This document shows positions 51,221 through 62,245 of a DNA stretch of 64,000 nt, piece by piece. The position numbers and the translations under genes are program-made. The stretch covers positions 1,798,001 to 1,862,000 of the forward strand of contig NZ_CP114599.1 of the NCBI RefSeq assembly GCF_027286305.1. Direction: 5' to 3'. The notes under the pieces were generated by a model, which worked only from the letters and a program-made list of their open reading frames with translations, made no database searches and was not told the DNA's origin. Origin of the DNA: Phenylobacterium sp. NIBR 498073 (GTDB taxonomy: Bacteria > Pseudomonadota > Alphaproteobacteria > Caulobacterales > Caulobacteraceae). Positions within the stretch are counted from its first letter, which is position 1. Each line of letters begins with the position of its first letter.

Positions 51221-52405
51221 ATGAGTCACATCCATCGCCCCCAGCAGGCCCACGCCTTTGCGCGGAGCGACCGCTCGTCGGTCGGGATCTGGTGGTGGAC
51301 GACGGACCGCTGGATGTTGGGGGCGGTGGCCGCCCTGATCGCCATCGGGGTGATGATGTCCTTCGCCGCCAGCCCGGCGGCGGCGGCGCGGATGAACGTC
51401 GGCGATCCCTTCCACTTCGCGGTGCGCCAGTGCGTGTTTGCGGTCACCGGCGCGGCGATCCTGATCGGGGTGTCGATGCTCGACGCCAAGGGGATCCGGC
51501 GGGCGGCGTTCTTCATATATCTGGTCGCCATCGCGATCATGCTCATCCTCCCGTTCCTGGGGCACACGGCCAAGGGCGCGACCCGCTGGGTGCAGCTGGG
51601 CGGCTTCACCCTGCAGCCGTCGGAGTTCATGAAGCCGGCGTTGATCGTGCTGGTCTCGTGGATGTTCTCGGAAGGCCAGAAGGGGCAGGGGGTGCCGGGC
51701 GTCTCGATCGCCTTCGGCCTCTATTTCCTGTCGGTCGGGCTGCTGCTGATCCAGCCGGACGTCGGCCAGACGGTGCTGATCACCATCGCCTTCGGGGCGG
51801 CGTTCTGGATGGCCGGGGTGCCGCTGTCGTGGGTGATGCTGCTCGGCGGCGTGGCGGTGACGGGCCTTAGCTCGACCTATTTCCTGTTCCCGCACGTGGC
51901 CAGCCGCGTGGACCGCTTCCTCAGTCCTGACCGCGCCGACACCCACCAGGTGGACCGCGCCGCCGAGGCTATCGCCGCCGGCGGCTTCTTCGGCCGTGGT
52001 CCGGGCGAGGGCGTCATGAAGCGCCACGTGCCCGACCTTCACACCGACTTCATCTACTCGGTCGGCGCCGAGGAGTACGGGCTGATCTTCTCGCTGCTGC
52101 TGATCGCGCTTTTGGGCTTCATCGTCACGCGCGGCCTCTATCGCGCCATGAAGCTGACCGATCCCTTCGAGCAGGTCGCTGCGGCGGGGCTGTTCGTCCT
52201 GGTCGGGCAGCAGGCCTTCATCAATGTGGCGGTGAACCTGAACATGATCCCGACCAAGGGCATGACTCTTCCGTTTATTTCGTACGGCGGCTCGTCGATG
52301 TGGGCGATCTGCCTGACGTTCGGCATGGCGCTTGCGCTGACTCGCCGTCGACCGGGCGCCTATTCCCAAGGCGAAGGCCTCGCCAAGGCCGGCGCGTTCG
52401 CCTAA
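51221..52405 (+). CDS. ftsW: Septal peptidoglycan glycosyltransferase FtsW
   Basis: A 394-residue SEDS-family membrane protein with about ten helices that polymerises lipid II at the septum with FtsI. Family blocks: LGGFTLQPSEFMKPALIV near residue 126, the catalytic-loop region VPDLHTDFIYSVGAEEYG near residue 270, and NMIPTKGMTLPFISYGGSS near residue 342. The N-terminal 25 residues form a cytoplasmic tail. It starts the second block of the cluster after the antisense methyltransferase, with murG six bases downstream. Confidence 0.95.
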   Translation: MSHIHRPQQAHAFARSDRSSVGIWWWTTDRWMLGAVAALIAIGVMMSFAASPAAAARMNVGDPFHFAVRQCVFAVTGAAILIGVSMLDAKGIRRAAFFIYLVAIAIMLILPFLGHTAKGATRWVQLGGFTLQPSEFMKPALIVLVSWMFSEGQKGQGVPGVSIAFGLYFLSVGLLLIQPDVGQTVLITIAFGAAFWMAGVPLSWVMLLGGVAVTGLSSTYFLFPHVASRVDRFLSPDRADTHQVDRAAEAIAAGGFFGRGPGEGVMKRHVPDLHTDFIYSVGAEEYGLIFSLLLIALLGFIVTRGLYRAMKLTDPFEQVAAAGLFVLVGQQAFINVAVNLNMIPTKGMTLPFISYGGSSMWAICLTFGMALALTRRRPGAYSQGEGLAKAGAFA

Positions 52406-52414
52406 AGGCTCGTG

Positions 52415-53508
52415 ATGCGCAAGATCGCTGTCGTCGCCGCCGGTGGAACCGGCGGGCATCTGTTTCCCGCACAGGCTCTGGCCGAGGCGCTGATCGCCCG
52501 TGGATGGCGCATCGTGCTGGCCTCCGACGAGCGCGCCGCCGCGTTCGCCGAGAGCTTTCCGGCCGAGGAGCGCATCGGGCTGTCGGCCCGCACCTTCCAG
52601 CGCGGCGACGTGATCGGCATGGCCCAGGCGGGCCTGGCGATCGTGCGCGGCGTGATGCAAGCGCGCGCGGCCTTCACCCGGATCGACCCGGCCGTGGTCG
52701 TCGGCTTCGGCGGCTATCCGTCGGTGCCCGGCCTGCTGGCCGGCATCACCCAGGGCCGGCCGACCCTGCTGCACGAACAGAACGCGGTGATGGGCCGCGC
52801 CAACCGCCGGCTGGCCGGGCATGTCCGCGCGGTCGCCTGCGCGTTCCCGGTGCTGCAGAAAGCGCCGGGCCGCGTGGCCGAGAACGCCGTCGTCGTCGGC
52901 AATCCGATCCGGCCCGACATCCGCGCCCTGGCCGACCATCCCTATACGCCGCCGACCGCCGACGGCCCGATCCGCATCCTCATCACCGGCGGCAGCCAGG
53001 GGGCGCGGCTGCTCTCCGAGCTGATGCCCGAGGCGATCAAGAAGCTGCCCGAGGACCTGCGTCACCGGCTGGACGTCCAGCAGCAGACCCGCAAGGAGTC
53101 GATGGACAACGCCCGGCGGATCTATGCCGACGCGATGGTCCGGGCCGAGATCGCCCCGTTCTTCCGCGATATGGCCACCCGCCTGCGTGACGCCCACCTG
53201 GTCATCGGCCGCTCCGGCGCCGGCTCGGTCTGCGAGTTCGCGGTGGCCGGCAAGCCGGCGATCCTGGTGCCGCTGGCCATCGCCCTCGACGACGACCAGG
53301 GCCAGAACGCCCGGGTCATGGCCGAGGCTGGCGGCGCGGAAGTGGCCCGCGAGAGCCAACTGACCGTCGATACGATGGCGAGCGCCCTGCAGAAGCTGCT
53401 GACCAACCCCGACCGCCTGGCGCGCATGGCCGCTGGCGCCCGTTCCATCGCCAAGCCTGACGCGGCCGAACGCCTGGCCGACCTGGTCGAGAGAACCGCC
53501 GTCCAAAA

Positions 53509-53512
<4 letters not shown>
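52415..53512 (+). CDS. murG: Lipid II synthase (GlcNAc transferase) MurG
   Basis: A 365-residue GT28 glycosyltransferase that adds GlcNAc to lipid I at the inner face of the membrane. The N-terminal [17 protein letters not shown] loop is at residues 9-25, [14 protein letters not shown] near residue 120, and the UDP-GlcNAc-binding [13 protein letters not shown] near residue 189 and [22 protein letters not shown] near residue 265. The start is ATG 52415 (a GTG directly before it is also possible). Its stop overlaps the murC start (ATGA). Confidence 0.95.
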
Positions 53513-54917
<1,405 letters not shown>

Positions 54918-54921
<4 letters not shown>

Positions 54922-55823
54922 GCTGGCGAGACAACCTGCCCCAGGTGCGCGGCCGCCTGCTGCGCGACGAGCCGCTGGGCCCGTTCACCTGGTTCCGCGT
55001 CGGCGGCGCGGCAGAGGTGCTGTTCCTGCCGGCCGATGAGGCCGACCTGAGCGACTTCCTGGCGGCGCTGCCGGCCGAGGTTCCGGTCACGGTGCTGGGC
55101 GTCGGCTCCAATGTCATCGTCCGCGACGGCGGCGTCGAAGGCGTGGTGATCCGCCTGGCCGGCAAGGCCTTCGCCGAGATCTCGATCGACGAGGAGGAGG
55201 GCTGGGTCATCGCCGACGCGGGGGCGCTGGACGCCATGGTCGCCAAGGCGGCGGCCAAGGCCGGCCTGGCGGGGCTGGAGTTCTACGCCGGCATTCCCGG
55301 CACCATCGGCGGCGCCCTGACTATGAACGCCGGCTGCTACGGCAGCGAGACCAAGGACGTGCTGGTTTCGGCCTGGGGCTTCGACCGCAGCGGCGAGATC
55401 GTCAGCTATTCGCTTGAGGATTTCGGCTACACTTATCGCCACAGCACCGTCCCGCCGGGCGAGGTGATCTGGATGCAGGCGGTGTTCCAGGGGCGTCCCG
55501 ACGAGCCGGCCGCCGTCGAGGCGCGCATGGCCGAGATCACCGCGCGCCGCGAGACCACCCAGCCGATCCGCGAGAAGACCGGCGGCTCGACCTTCAAGAA
55601 CCCCCAGGGCCATTCGTCCTGGAAGCTGGTCGACGAGGCCGGCTGGCGCGGCAAGCTGTTCGGCGGGGCGATGTTCTCGCCGTTGCACGCCAACTTCATG
55701 ATCAACACCGGCGAAGCCACCGCGGCTGATCTCGAGGGGCTGGGCGAAGCCGTGCGGGCCGACGTCAAGGCCAAGACGGGAATCGAGCTGGACTGGGAGA
55801 TCAAGCGGATCGGCCGGACCTGA
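54918..55823 (+). CDS. murB: UDP-N-acetylenolpyruvoylglucosamine reductase
   Basis: A 301-residue FAD enzyme that reduces the enolpyruvyl group to make UDP-MurNAc. Type IIa layout: [16 protein letters not shown] near residue 24, [20 protein letters not shown] near residue 58, the FAD motif [18 protein letters not shown] near residue 124, and [12 protein letters not shown] near residue 216 with the general-acid Ser. It is the last Mur gene before three non-dcw genes interrupt the cluster. Confidence 0.95.
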
Positions 55824-55827
55824 CCGC

Positions 55828-56376
55828 TTGCTGATCCTGGTCAAACACGGCGCGCCGCGCCTGGAGCCAGGGACGCCGCCCTCGCAATGGACCCTCGCCC
55901 CTGAGGGGCGCGACCAAGCTGAGCGCATCGCCGGCAAACTGGCGGATTTCTCGCCCTCGGCCGTGGTGTCCAGCCTTGAGCCCAAGGCCATCGAGACCGC
56001 CGCCGTGATCGCCGGCGCCTTCGGCCTCGTCGCCGAGCTTGACGCCGGGCTGGGCGAGCAGCGCAACGACGAAGGTCCGTTTACGGACGCCGTCCGCTTC
56101 CAGGCCGCCGTCGGACAGATGTTCGCCCGGCCGCGTGATGTCGTGATGGGGGAGGAGAGCGCCGATGAGGCCCATGCGCGCTTCGCCGGCGCGCTAGAAC
56201 GACAGCTCGCCGCGCATCCGTCGCAGACATTGGTGGCGGTGACGCATGGACGGGTGATGACCCTATGGGCCAGCCGGCGCCTTGGCCTTGATCCGATGCC
56301 GTTCTGGCGCACGCTGACGCTGGGCGCGGCGCTGGTGGTCGCCACGGACGCCGAGTGGCGGGTGATCGACCCCTAG
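55828..56376 (+). CDS. Histidine phosphatase-fold protein with altered active site
   Basis: A 182-residue phosphoglycerate-mutase-like protein starting at a TTG four bases after murB. The signature that is normally RHG reads KHG at residues 6-8 (ILVKHGAP), and the second active-site Arg, usually in S-x-L-x-R-x-x-x-T, is also Lys (SSLEPKAIETA near residue 52). The second His region (VAVTHGRVMTL near residue 131) is intact. Lysines may keep weak phosphate binding, so it could be a slow phosphatase, a phosphoprotein-binding domain or a decayed enzyme. Its place right after murB suggests a link to cell-wall precursors, but this is not shown. Confidence 0.8.
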   Translation: MLILVKHGAPRLEPGTPPSQWTLAPEGRDQAERIAGKLADFSPSAVVSSLEPKAIETAAVIAGAFGLVAELDAGLGEQRNDEGPFTDAVRFQAAVGQMFARPRDVVMGEESADEAHARFAGALERQLAAHPSQTLVAVTHGRVMTLWASRRLGLDPMPFWRTLTLGAALVVATDAEWRVIDP

Positions 56377-57044
56377 GCCGAGGGGGCGGTGGCCAGAATG
56401 TTGCGGCGGCGGCCGGCCCGCACGGCGGCGCCGGCGACGCCGAAGCCGACAATCATCATCGCCCAGTTCGCCGGTTCGGGCACCGCGGCGGATACCAGGC
56501 GCAGTTGAGCGCGCAGCTCGTCCGAGCTGTCGTCCTTTTCGCTGGTCCAGAACTCATCGACCGGATTGCCGTCATGGACGAGGCCCGAAATGTCGAGCGC
56601 GTAGTACTTGCCGTCGATCTTCACCAACTCGGCCGTCTTCAGCGACGTGGCCCGGACTTCGCAGGCGCCGGCGGAGTCGCGTCCGCGCTCTCTGCAGCCC
56701 GAGGTTCCCTGGTCGACAGCATAGACAAAGTTACGCAGGCCCTGATCGACGCCGTCGACGATGCCAGTGGCGGCGGCGTTGGCGATCGCCTCGTTGCTGA
56801 TCCTGGTCTGGTGACCGGGAAGGGTTTCGATGTCGAGCCGCTGTGCGCCGTCAGCCGTCCCCGCCGTGTCCCAAGGCGCGCGCGCTTGCCCCGCGTCGTC
56901 TGAACGGGCGGCATCCGCGCTGTTAGGGGCAGACCAGACATCGGCGAAATCGGTGAATAGGATCGTAGCCGCAACAGCGGGAGCGACGGCCGCGCCAAGC
57001 GATAGGATCGCTGTGGCGGCGACCCCCATGGAGCGCGCCTTCAT
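56373..57044 (-). CDS. PEP-CTERM anchored exported protein
   Basis: A 223-residue secreted protein: signal peptide (MKARSMGVAATAILSLGAAVAPAVAA), a mature part with two Cys (TSGCRER, GACEVRA), and a C-terminal PEP-CTERM sorting signal VPEPANWAMMIVGFGVAG followed by RAGRRR. Exosortase cuts at the PEP motif and attaches such proteins to the envelope. The ATG follows GAGAGGTTCCAG. It is on the opposite strand inside the dcw cluster, and its end overlaps the stop of the histidine phosphatase gene by four bases. Function is unknown; 57045-57364 upstream is non-coding and should hold promoters for this gene and for the M28 peptidase gene. Confidence 0.88.
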   Translation of the reverse strand: MKARSMGVAATAILSLGAAVAPAVAATILFTDFADVWSAPNSADAARSDDAGQARAPWDTAGTADGAQRLDIETLPGHQTRISNEAIANAAATGIVDGVDQGLRNFVYAVDQGTSGCRERGRDSAGACEVRATSLKTAELVKIDGKYYALDISGLVHDGNPVDEFWTSEKDDSSDELRAQLRLVSAAVPEPANWAMMIVGFGVAGAAVRAGRRRNILATAPSA

Positions 57045-57364
57045 CTGGAACCTCTCAATGACCCGAACTGGTCACGCCGAACCCGACGACCTTAGTTAAC
57101 AGCTAGCGGCGTTACGTCGCATTTACAAGCGGGAATAGAGATTGTCGGGGATTCACCCCAGTATAAGCTTGGCCATTTCGACGGGCGAAATTCTAGGAAG
57201 CCATAGTATTCGTCGATCGGTTCACTTGTGAGGATAGTTAACGCGCTCCGGGGTTGAGCTTCTTCAACCGATGCGTGAGGCGCGAGGTCGCGCGGCAGGG
57301 GGCGGACAGGACCGCGAGGGAGGGGCGCCTTGACAGGCTTCCCGACGAAAGGCACCCGCCGCGG

Positions 57365-58741
57365 ATGCGCATTGCTTTGCTAGCGGCTGTCGCCGCCACC
57401 CTGGTCTCCGCCAACGCGGTCCACGCCGCCGATCTGGCACTCACCGCCGTAGCGCTCCGCGATAAGGCCCTGACCGACCGCACCGCCTGGGACGTGACGG
57501 AATCGCTGACCACCGAGGTCGGCGCCCGCCCGCAGGGCTCGCCCGCCATGGATAGGGCGCGCGATTGGGGCGTGGCCAAGCTGAAGGCTCTCGGGTTCGA
57601 AAACGTCCATGTCGAAACCTTCGAGACCGAGTCCTGGCTGCGCGGCGCTGAGTCCGCCGAGGTGGTCGCGCCGTTCCCTCAGAAGCTGCAGATCCTGGGG
57701 CTCGGCCGATCGGCGGCCACGCCCCCTGGTGGTCTGGAGGCCGAGATCGCGCTGTTCCGCAGCTATGACGAAATGCTGGCCCAGCCGCCTGGCGCGCTGA
57801 AAGACAAGATCGCGGTGGTGACCGAGCCGATGCGCCGCACGCAGGACATCCGCGGCTATGCCGGCGCCGTGCGCGCTCGCTCGGGCGGCGTCGAGGCGGC
57901 CCGGCGTGGGGCTGTGGCGTATCTGGTGCGCTCGATCTCGACCGACGACAGCCGGTTGCCGCACGGCGGCGGCGCGGCGATCTCTGGGATTCCGATGGCG
58001 GCGCTGTCGCCGCCCGACGCCGAACTGCTGGAGCGCATGGTCGCACGTGGCAACCCGGTGCGGATCAAGTTGGCCATGGCCTCGACCTATCGCGCCAAGG
58101 CTCCCGCCTACAACGTGGTCGGCGAGATTCGCGGCCGTGAGAAGCCGGAAGAGGTTATCGTCATCGGCGGACACCTGGATTCCTGGGACGCTGGCACCGG
58201 CGCGGTGGACGACGCGGCGGGCATCGGGATCACCACGGCGGCGGCCAAGCTGATCGCCGACCTGCCGCAGCGTCCGCGTCGAACGGTGCGCGTGGTGATG
58301 TGGGGCGCCGAGGAGCAGGGCGGCTCAGGCGCGGCCTATGCCGAGGCCAACAAAGCCGAGGTCCCCAACATGATCGTCGCGGGCGAGAGCGACCTCGGCG
58401 CGGGGGAGATATTCAACGCCAAGCTGCCGGCCGGCAGCCTCGAGCACCCGGCCATGGAGGCCTTCGCCGCCGCGGTGAACCCGTTGCGGGTGATCATTTC
58501 GCGCGACCCGGCCCGCGACGGCGGCGCCGACGTGGCGGGGCTGAAGCGCCTCGGGGCGCCGGTCGTGGAGCTGCAGCAGGACGCCGGCCGCTACTTCGAC
58601 CTGCACCACTCCGCGGACGACACGCTGGACAAGGTCGACGCCAGGGAGCTCGCTCAGAACGTGGCCGTCTGGGCCGCCTTCGTCTACACCGTGGCGGACA
58701 GCGATATCGACTTCCGCAAGACTGCGAGCGTGAGCCAGTGA
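57365..58741 (+). CDS. M28-family zinc aminopeptidase, exported
   Basis: A 458-residue peptidase with a signal peptide ([21 protein letters not shown]). The zinc ligands of the M28 family are visible: [19 protein letters not shown] near residue 266 (His, Asp, Asp), the catalytic/bridging Glu pair in [11 protein letters not shown] near residue 312, GESDLGAG near residue 342 and the last His in [14 protein letters not shown] near residue 413. It resembles carboxypeptidase Q/aminopeptidase relatives. The start is the ATG at 57365, although a frame is open from 57254. It overlaps ddl by four bases (GTGA), so it seems co-transcribed with ddl-ftsQ-ftsA. Confidence 0.9.
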   Translation: MRIALLAAVAATLVSANAVHAADLALTAVALRDKALTDRTAWDVTESLTTEVGARPQGSPAMDRARDWGVAKLKALGFENVHVETFETESWLRGAESAEVVAPFPQKLQILGLGRSAATPPGGLEAEIALFRSYDEMLAQPPGALKDKIAVVTEPMRRTQDIRGYAGAVRARSGGVEAARRGAVAYLVRSISTDDSRLPHGGGAAISGIPMAALSPPDAELLERMVARGNPVRIKLAMASTYRAKAPAYNVVGEIRGREKPEEVIVIGGHLDSWDAGTGAVDDAAGIGITTAAAKLIADLPQRPRRTVRVVMWGAEEQGGSGAAYAEANKAEVPNMIVAGESDLGAGEIFNAKLPAGSLEHPAMEAFAAAVNPLRVIISRDPARDGGADVAGLKRLGAPVVELQQDAGRYFDLHHSADDTLDKVDARELAQNVAVWAAFVYTVADSDIDFRKTASVSQ

Positions 58742-59685
58742 GCCTTCCTCTATCCGGACACCATGTCGCCCTGTTGCTGGGCGGCCTTTCTTCCGAACGC
58801 GAGGTGAGCCTGTCGTCGGGCAAGGAGTGCGGCGCCGCGCTCGAACGCCTGGGCGCCAAGGTCACCTACGTCGACGCTGGTCGCGACCTCGCCCAGGTGC
58901 TGACTGCCCTGAAGCCGGACGTGGTCTTCAACGCCCTGCACGGGGAGTGGGGCGAGGACGGCTGCGTCCAGGGCATCCTGGAGACCCTGCAGGTCCCCTA
59001 CACCCATTCGGGCGTGCTGGCCTCGGCCCTGGCGATGGACAAGGCCAAGGCCAAGGCGGTGATGGCCGCGGCGGGAGTCACGGTGCCTGGGGGCGGGCTG
59101 TTCAACCGCCATGTCGCGGCGGCCGATCACGTGATGGCGCCGCCCTATGTGATCAAGCCGAACGCCGAGGGATCTTCGGTGGGCGTGTTCATCGTCCGCG
59201 AGGGCGCGAATCGCCCCCCGCAGGAGCTGGTCTCGCCGCAATGGACCTTCGGCGAGGAGGTGATGATCGAACCCTATATCCGCGGCCGGGAACTGGCCGT
59301 CGCGGTCATGGACGGCAAGGCGTTGAGCGTCACCGACATCATCCCGCAGACCGAATTTTACGATTACGAAGCAAAGTACGCGGAGGGCGGTTCCGTGCAC
59401 GTCGTGCCGGCCGATATTCCGAAGCATGCCTTTGAAAAGGCGTTGGAATTGTCCGAGCTGGCGCATGCCGCGCTTGGTTGCCGGGGGGTTACCCGGTCCG
59501 ATCTTCGTTATGACGACATTAACGACATTCTGGTCCTTCTGGAGGTCAACACCCAGCCCGGCATGACGCCGACCTCGCTCGCGCCCGAGCAGGCGGCTCA
59601 CAAGGGGGTGGATTTCGACCGTCTAGTGCTTTGGATCACGGAGGATGCGTATGCCCGCGGCCATGCGGGGGGAGTCGCGAGCTGA
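58738..59685 (+). CDS. ddl: D-alanine:D-alanine ligase
   Basis: A 315-residue ATP-grasp ligase that makes the D-Ala-D-Ala used by MurF. Family blocks: [16 protein letters not shown] near residue 13, [16 protein letters not shown] near residue 65, [14 protein letters not shown] near residue 139, and [20 protein letters not shown] near residue 268 with the metal-binding residues. The start is a GTG in the overlap with the M28 peptidase gene. It overlaps ftsQ by 41 bases, a tight coupling typical of the ddl-ftsQ-ftsA-ftsZ set. Confidence 0.95.
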   Translation: MSLPLSGHHVALLLGGLSSEREVSLSSGKECGAALERLGAKVTYVDAGRDLAQVLTALKPDVVFNALHGEWGEDGCVQGILETLQVPYTHSGVLASALAMDKAKAKAVMAAAGVTVPGGGLFNRHVAAADHVMAPPYVIKPNAEGSSVGVFIVREGANRPPQELVSPQWTFGEEVMIEPYIRGRELAVAVMDGKALSVTDIIPQTEFYDYEAKYAEGGSVHVVPADIPKHAFEKALELSELAHAALGCRGVTRSDLRYDDINDILVLLEVNTQPGMTPTSLAPEQAAHKGVDFDRLVLWITEDAYARGHAGGVAS

Positions 59686-60565
59686 AGCGAAGCCCCGGGC
59701 CAAAGCGCCCGCTAGCACCAAGTCCGCCCCCCGCGCCAGAAAGCCGGGGGCGACGTACGCGCCCGGCAAGCTGGGCGCAGCCCGCGGCGTCGGGCTCTCG
59801 CCCTGGCATGCGCTGATCGCGGCCGCCGGCGTGGTCACGATCGCGCTGACCGTGACCATGACCACGGGCCATCGCGGGGAGAAGCTGGGCGCCTCGATGG
59901 GTTCGGCGATCGCCGGCCAGTTCGCCGGCCTCGGCTTCAAGCTGAAGGCGATCCACGTCGAGGGCGCATCCGAAATGGCGACCGCCGACATCCTGCGCGC
60001 GGCCGCCGTCTACCAGGACGAGCCGGTCGTCGGCATGGACCTCGAAGCGATCCGCCAGCGGGTCGAAGCGGTGGGCTGGGTCAAGGAAGCGCGCGTCGTG
60101 CGCCTGCTGCCCGACACCCTGGTCCTGGCCGTGGTCGAGCGCCGCCAGATGGCGGTCTGGCAGAACGGCGGGCGCAGCCACGTCATCGACGAGACCGGCC
60201 GGGTCATTCCGGAGGCCGATCCCGGCCGCTTTGCGACCCTGCCGCTGATCGTCGGCGCCGGCGCCAACGAGGCGGCCGCGGCGATTCTGCCGGAAGTCGC
60301 GGCGCGGCCGCGGCTGGCCGAGCGGACCGAGGCGCTGGTCCGCGTCGACGGCCGCCGCTGGGACCTGAGAATGAAAGACGGATCGCTGGTGCAATTGCCG
60401 GCGGTCGACGAGGGCGCGGCCCTGATCCAGCTGGAACAGCTCGATCAGCGCTCGCGCATTCTGGAACTGGGCTTCGAGCGGATCGACCTGCGCGATCCGA
60501 CCGTGGTGGCCGTGCGCCCGCGCGACGGCGTGCTGCCGGGCCAACTGGTCGCCAACGGCGCGTGA
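59645..60565 (+). CDS. ftsQ: Cell division protein FtsQ
   Basis: A 306-residue bitopic divisome protein: an unusually long basic, Ala/Lys-rich cytoplasmic tail (about 50 residues), one membrane segment at about residues 56-74 ([18 protein letters not shown]), a POTRA domain from about residue 95 ([22 protein letters not shown]) and the FtsQ/DivIB domain. FtsQ recruits FtsL and FtsB. The start may be ATG 59645 or 59651. The start of translation lies inside ddl; the end overlaps ftsA by four bases (GTGA). Confidence 0.93.
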   Translation: MRMPAAMRGESRAEAKPRAKAPASTKSAPRARKPGATYAPGKLGAARGVGLSPWHALIAAAGVVTIALTVTMTTGHRGEKLGASMGSAIAGQFAGLGFKLKAIHVEGASEMATADILRAAAVYQDEPVVGMDLEAIRQRVEAVGWVKEARVVRLLPDTLVLAVVERRQMAVWQNGGRSHVIDETGRVIPEADPGRFATLPLIVGAGANEAAAAILPEVAARPRLAERTEALVRVDGRRWDLRMKDGSLVQLPAVDEGAALIQLEQLDQRSRILELGFERIDLRDPTVVAVRPRDGVLPGQLVANGA

Positions 60566-61917
60566 GACTGAAGGAAGGACGTACGGACTTGTCGACCCGG
60601 GTTGAGGAACGCAAGGAAAGCCGCGAGGGCCTGAAGGCCGCGCTCAGCCGCCAGCCTGTGGTGGCGGCCGTGGACCTTGGCGCGTCCAAGGTCACCTGCT
60701 TCATCATGAAGCCGGACGGCGTGCGTCGCGGCGACCGCACCCTGACGGCGGCAGGCGTCGGCTACGTGCAGTCACGCGGCGTGCGCGGCGGGGCGATCAT
60801 CAATCTCGACGAGGCCTCCGACGCCATCGCCCAAGCCGTGGAGCGGGCCGAGAACGTCGCGGGCGTGCAGGTCCAGGGCGTCACCGTCGCCACCGCCGGC
60901 GGCCAGCTGGCCAGCCACCGCATCGCCGGCCGCGTCTCGATCGGCGCGCGCCCGATCTCGGACGGCGACCTCGTCCGCGCCATTCAGCAGGCGCTGGGAC
61001 AGATCAAAATTCCGGGCCGGCGCGCCGCTCACATCCTGCCGGTCGCCTGGAGCGTCGACGGCCAGGCGGCGATCCGCGACCCGCGCGCCATGTTCGGCCG
61101 CTCGCTGGGCGTGGAACTACTGGTCGTCACCGTCAGCGAGGCCGTCTACCAGACGCTGGGCGCCTGCGTGGAGCGCGCCCACCTGCAATTCGAAGGCGTG
61201 GTCGCTGCGCCGTTCGCCTCGGCGCTCGCGGCGCTGGAAGAAGACGAGATGGACCTGGGTGCGGTCTGCATCGACATGGGCGGGGGCTCGACCTCGGCCG
61301 CGGTGTTCTCCGGCGGCAGCCTGATCCACGTTGAAACCCTGCCGGTCGGCGGCAGCCACGTCACCGCCGACATCGCCCGCGGCCTGTCGACCTCGGTCGC
61401 GGGCGCCGAGCGCATCAAGACCCTGCACGGCTCGGCGATCGCCTCGGCCAACGAGGACCGCGAGATGATCGAAGCCCCGCCGCGGGGCGACGATCCGGGC
61501 GCCGGTCCGGTCATCGCGCCGCGTTCCCTGCTCAAGGGCATCATCGCCCCGCGGGTGGAAGAGACCCTCGAACTGCTCCGCGATCGCCTGAAGGCGTCGG
61601 GCGCTCCGGTCGAGGCCGGAGCCGGCCTGGTGCTGACCGGCGGCGCCAGCCAGCTGGCCGGCGTGCGCGAAGTCGCCGTGCGGGTGTTTGACCGGCCGGT
61701 GCGCCTGGGCCGCCCGCGCCGGGTGCCGCACCTGGCCGACGCCGCTTCCGGGCCGGCGTTCTGCGCCGCCGCCGGAGTGCTGCAGCGCGCCGCCTTCGGC
61801 CCCCGCGAGGCGGTTTCGTCCAAGGCTCTGGCCAGCGCCAAGCTGCGCCGCGAACCGCTTGATCCCCGCGCCAATCCGGTGGCCAAGGCGGCCGCCTGGC
61901 TGCGGGAAAATCTCTAG
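60562..61917 (+). CDS. ftsA: Cell division protein FtsA
   Basis: A 451-residue actin-like protein that tethers FtsZ to the membrane. Nucleotide-binding motifs: VVAAVDLGASKVTCFIMK near residue 36, the 1C-type insertion domain around residues 95-175, GAVCIDMGGGSTSAAVF near residue 233 and LVLTGGASQLAGV near residue 356. The C-terminal amphipathic helix AKAAAWLRENL is the membrane-targeting sequence. The N-terminus has about 30 extra charged residues from the GTG start; an internal TTG could give a shorter form. Confidence 0.95.
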   Translation: MRLKEGRTDLSTRVEERKESREGLKAALSRQPVVAAVDLGASKVTCFIMKPDGVRRGDRTLTAAGVGYVQSRGVRGGAIINLDEASDAIAQAVERAENVAGVQVQGVTVATAGGQLASHRIAGRVSIGARPISDGDLVRAIQQALGQIKIPGRRAAHILPVAWSVDGQAAIRDPRAMFGRSLGVELLVVTVSEAVYQTLGACVERAHLQFEGVVAAPFASALAALEEDEMDLGAVCIDMGGGSTSAAVFSGGSLIHVETLPVGGSHVTADIARGLSTSVAGAERIKTLHGSAIASANEDREMIEAPPRGDDPGAGPVIAPRSLLKGIIAPRVEETLELLRDRLKASGAPVEAGAGLVLTGGASQLAGVREVAVRVFDRPVRLGRPRRVPHLADAASGPAFCAAAGVLQRAAFGPREAVSSKALASAKLRREPLDPRANPVAKAAAWLRENL

Positions 61918-62245
61918 GCGGATCGATTCAAGCTTCGCCATGAGGGTGAATCGTGCTGCGGCCATGCTCGCTCAGGCTGCAAAGCCGAGTTCGTAGAATG
62001 GTTTAGCGCACGGCGTTCGATAAACGCCCGAAGCTGAGCGCCGGGCTGCGGCGTAGTTAACGCTCAAGCCTTACACAGCAAGAAATATTGTTGTGGATGC
62101 GCCTTCACGCGCCTCCGACTCGCCTTATGCAGTTAACCGCCAATTAACGATGGTGGGCGCTTCCTTAACGCCAGCCGTCGCGGGAACCGGGCGGGCGGGT
62201 CGCCTTCAGTTCCCTTGACCACGGTACGGAGGACACAGGGTCCCA
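61918..62245 (+). promoter_or_regulatory. ftsZ promoter region with CtrA and CcrM signals
   Basis: A 328-bp gene-free region. It holds the CtrA-type box listed separately, three GANTC sites (61925-61929, 61948-61952, 62117-62121) that CcrM would methylate, and an AT-rich stretch at 62070-62095. In Caulobacter, ftsZ is repressed by CtrA and depends on GANTC methylation; the same logic is likely here. Confidence 0.65.
62133..62147 (+). promoter_or_regulatory. Full CtrA-binding box upstream of ftsZ
   Basis: TTAA-CCGCCAA-TTAA, an exact match to the TTAA-N7-TTAA consensus of the cell-cycle regulator CtrA, about 100 bp upstream of the ftsZ start. It would time ftsZ expression in the cell cycle. 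Confidence 0.8.

Noticed and set aside
51155..53506. A 783-codon open frame on the minus strand opposite ftsW and murG
   Set aside because: It is a product of high GC content: the plus strand carries two well-known genes with full motifs, and the antisense translation is repetitive His/Arg/Gly-rich with no domain.
57092..57355. An 87-codon minus-strand frame upstream of the M28 peptidase
   Set aside because: No ribosome binding site, no family, and it lies in the divergent promoter region; coding evidence is too weak.
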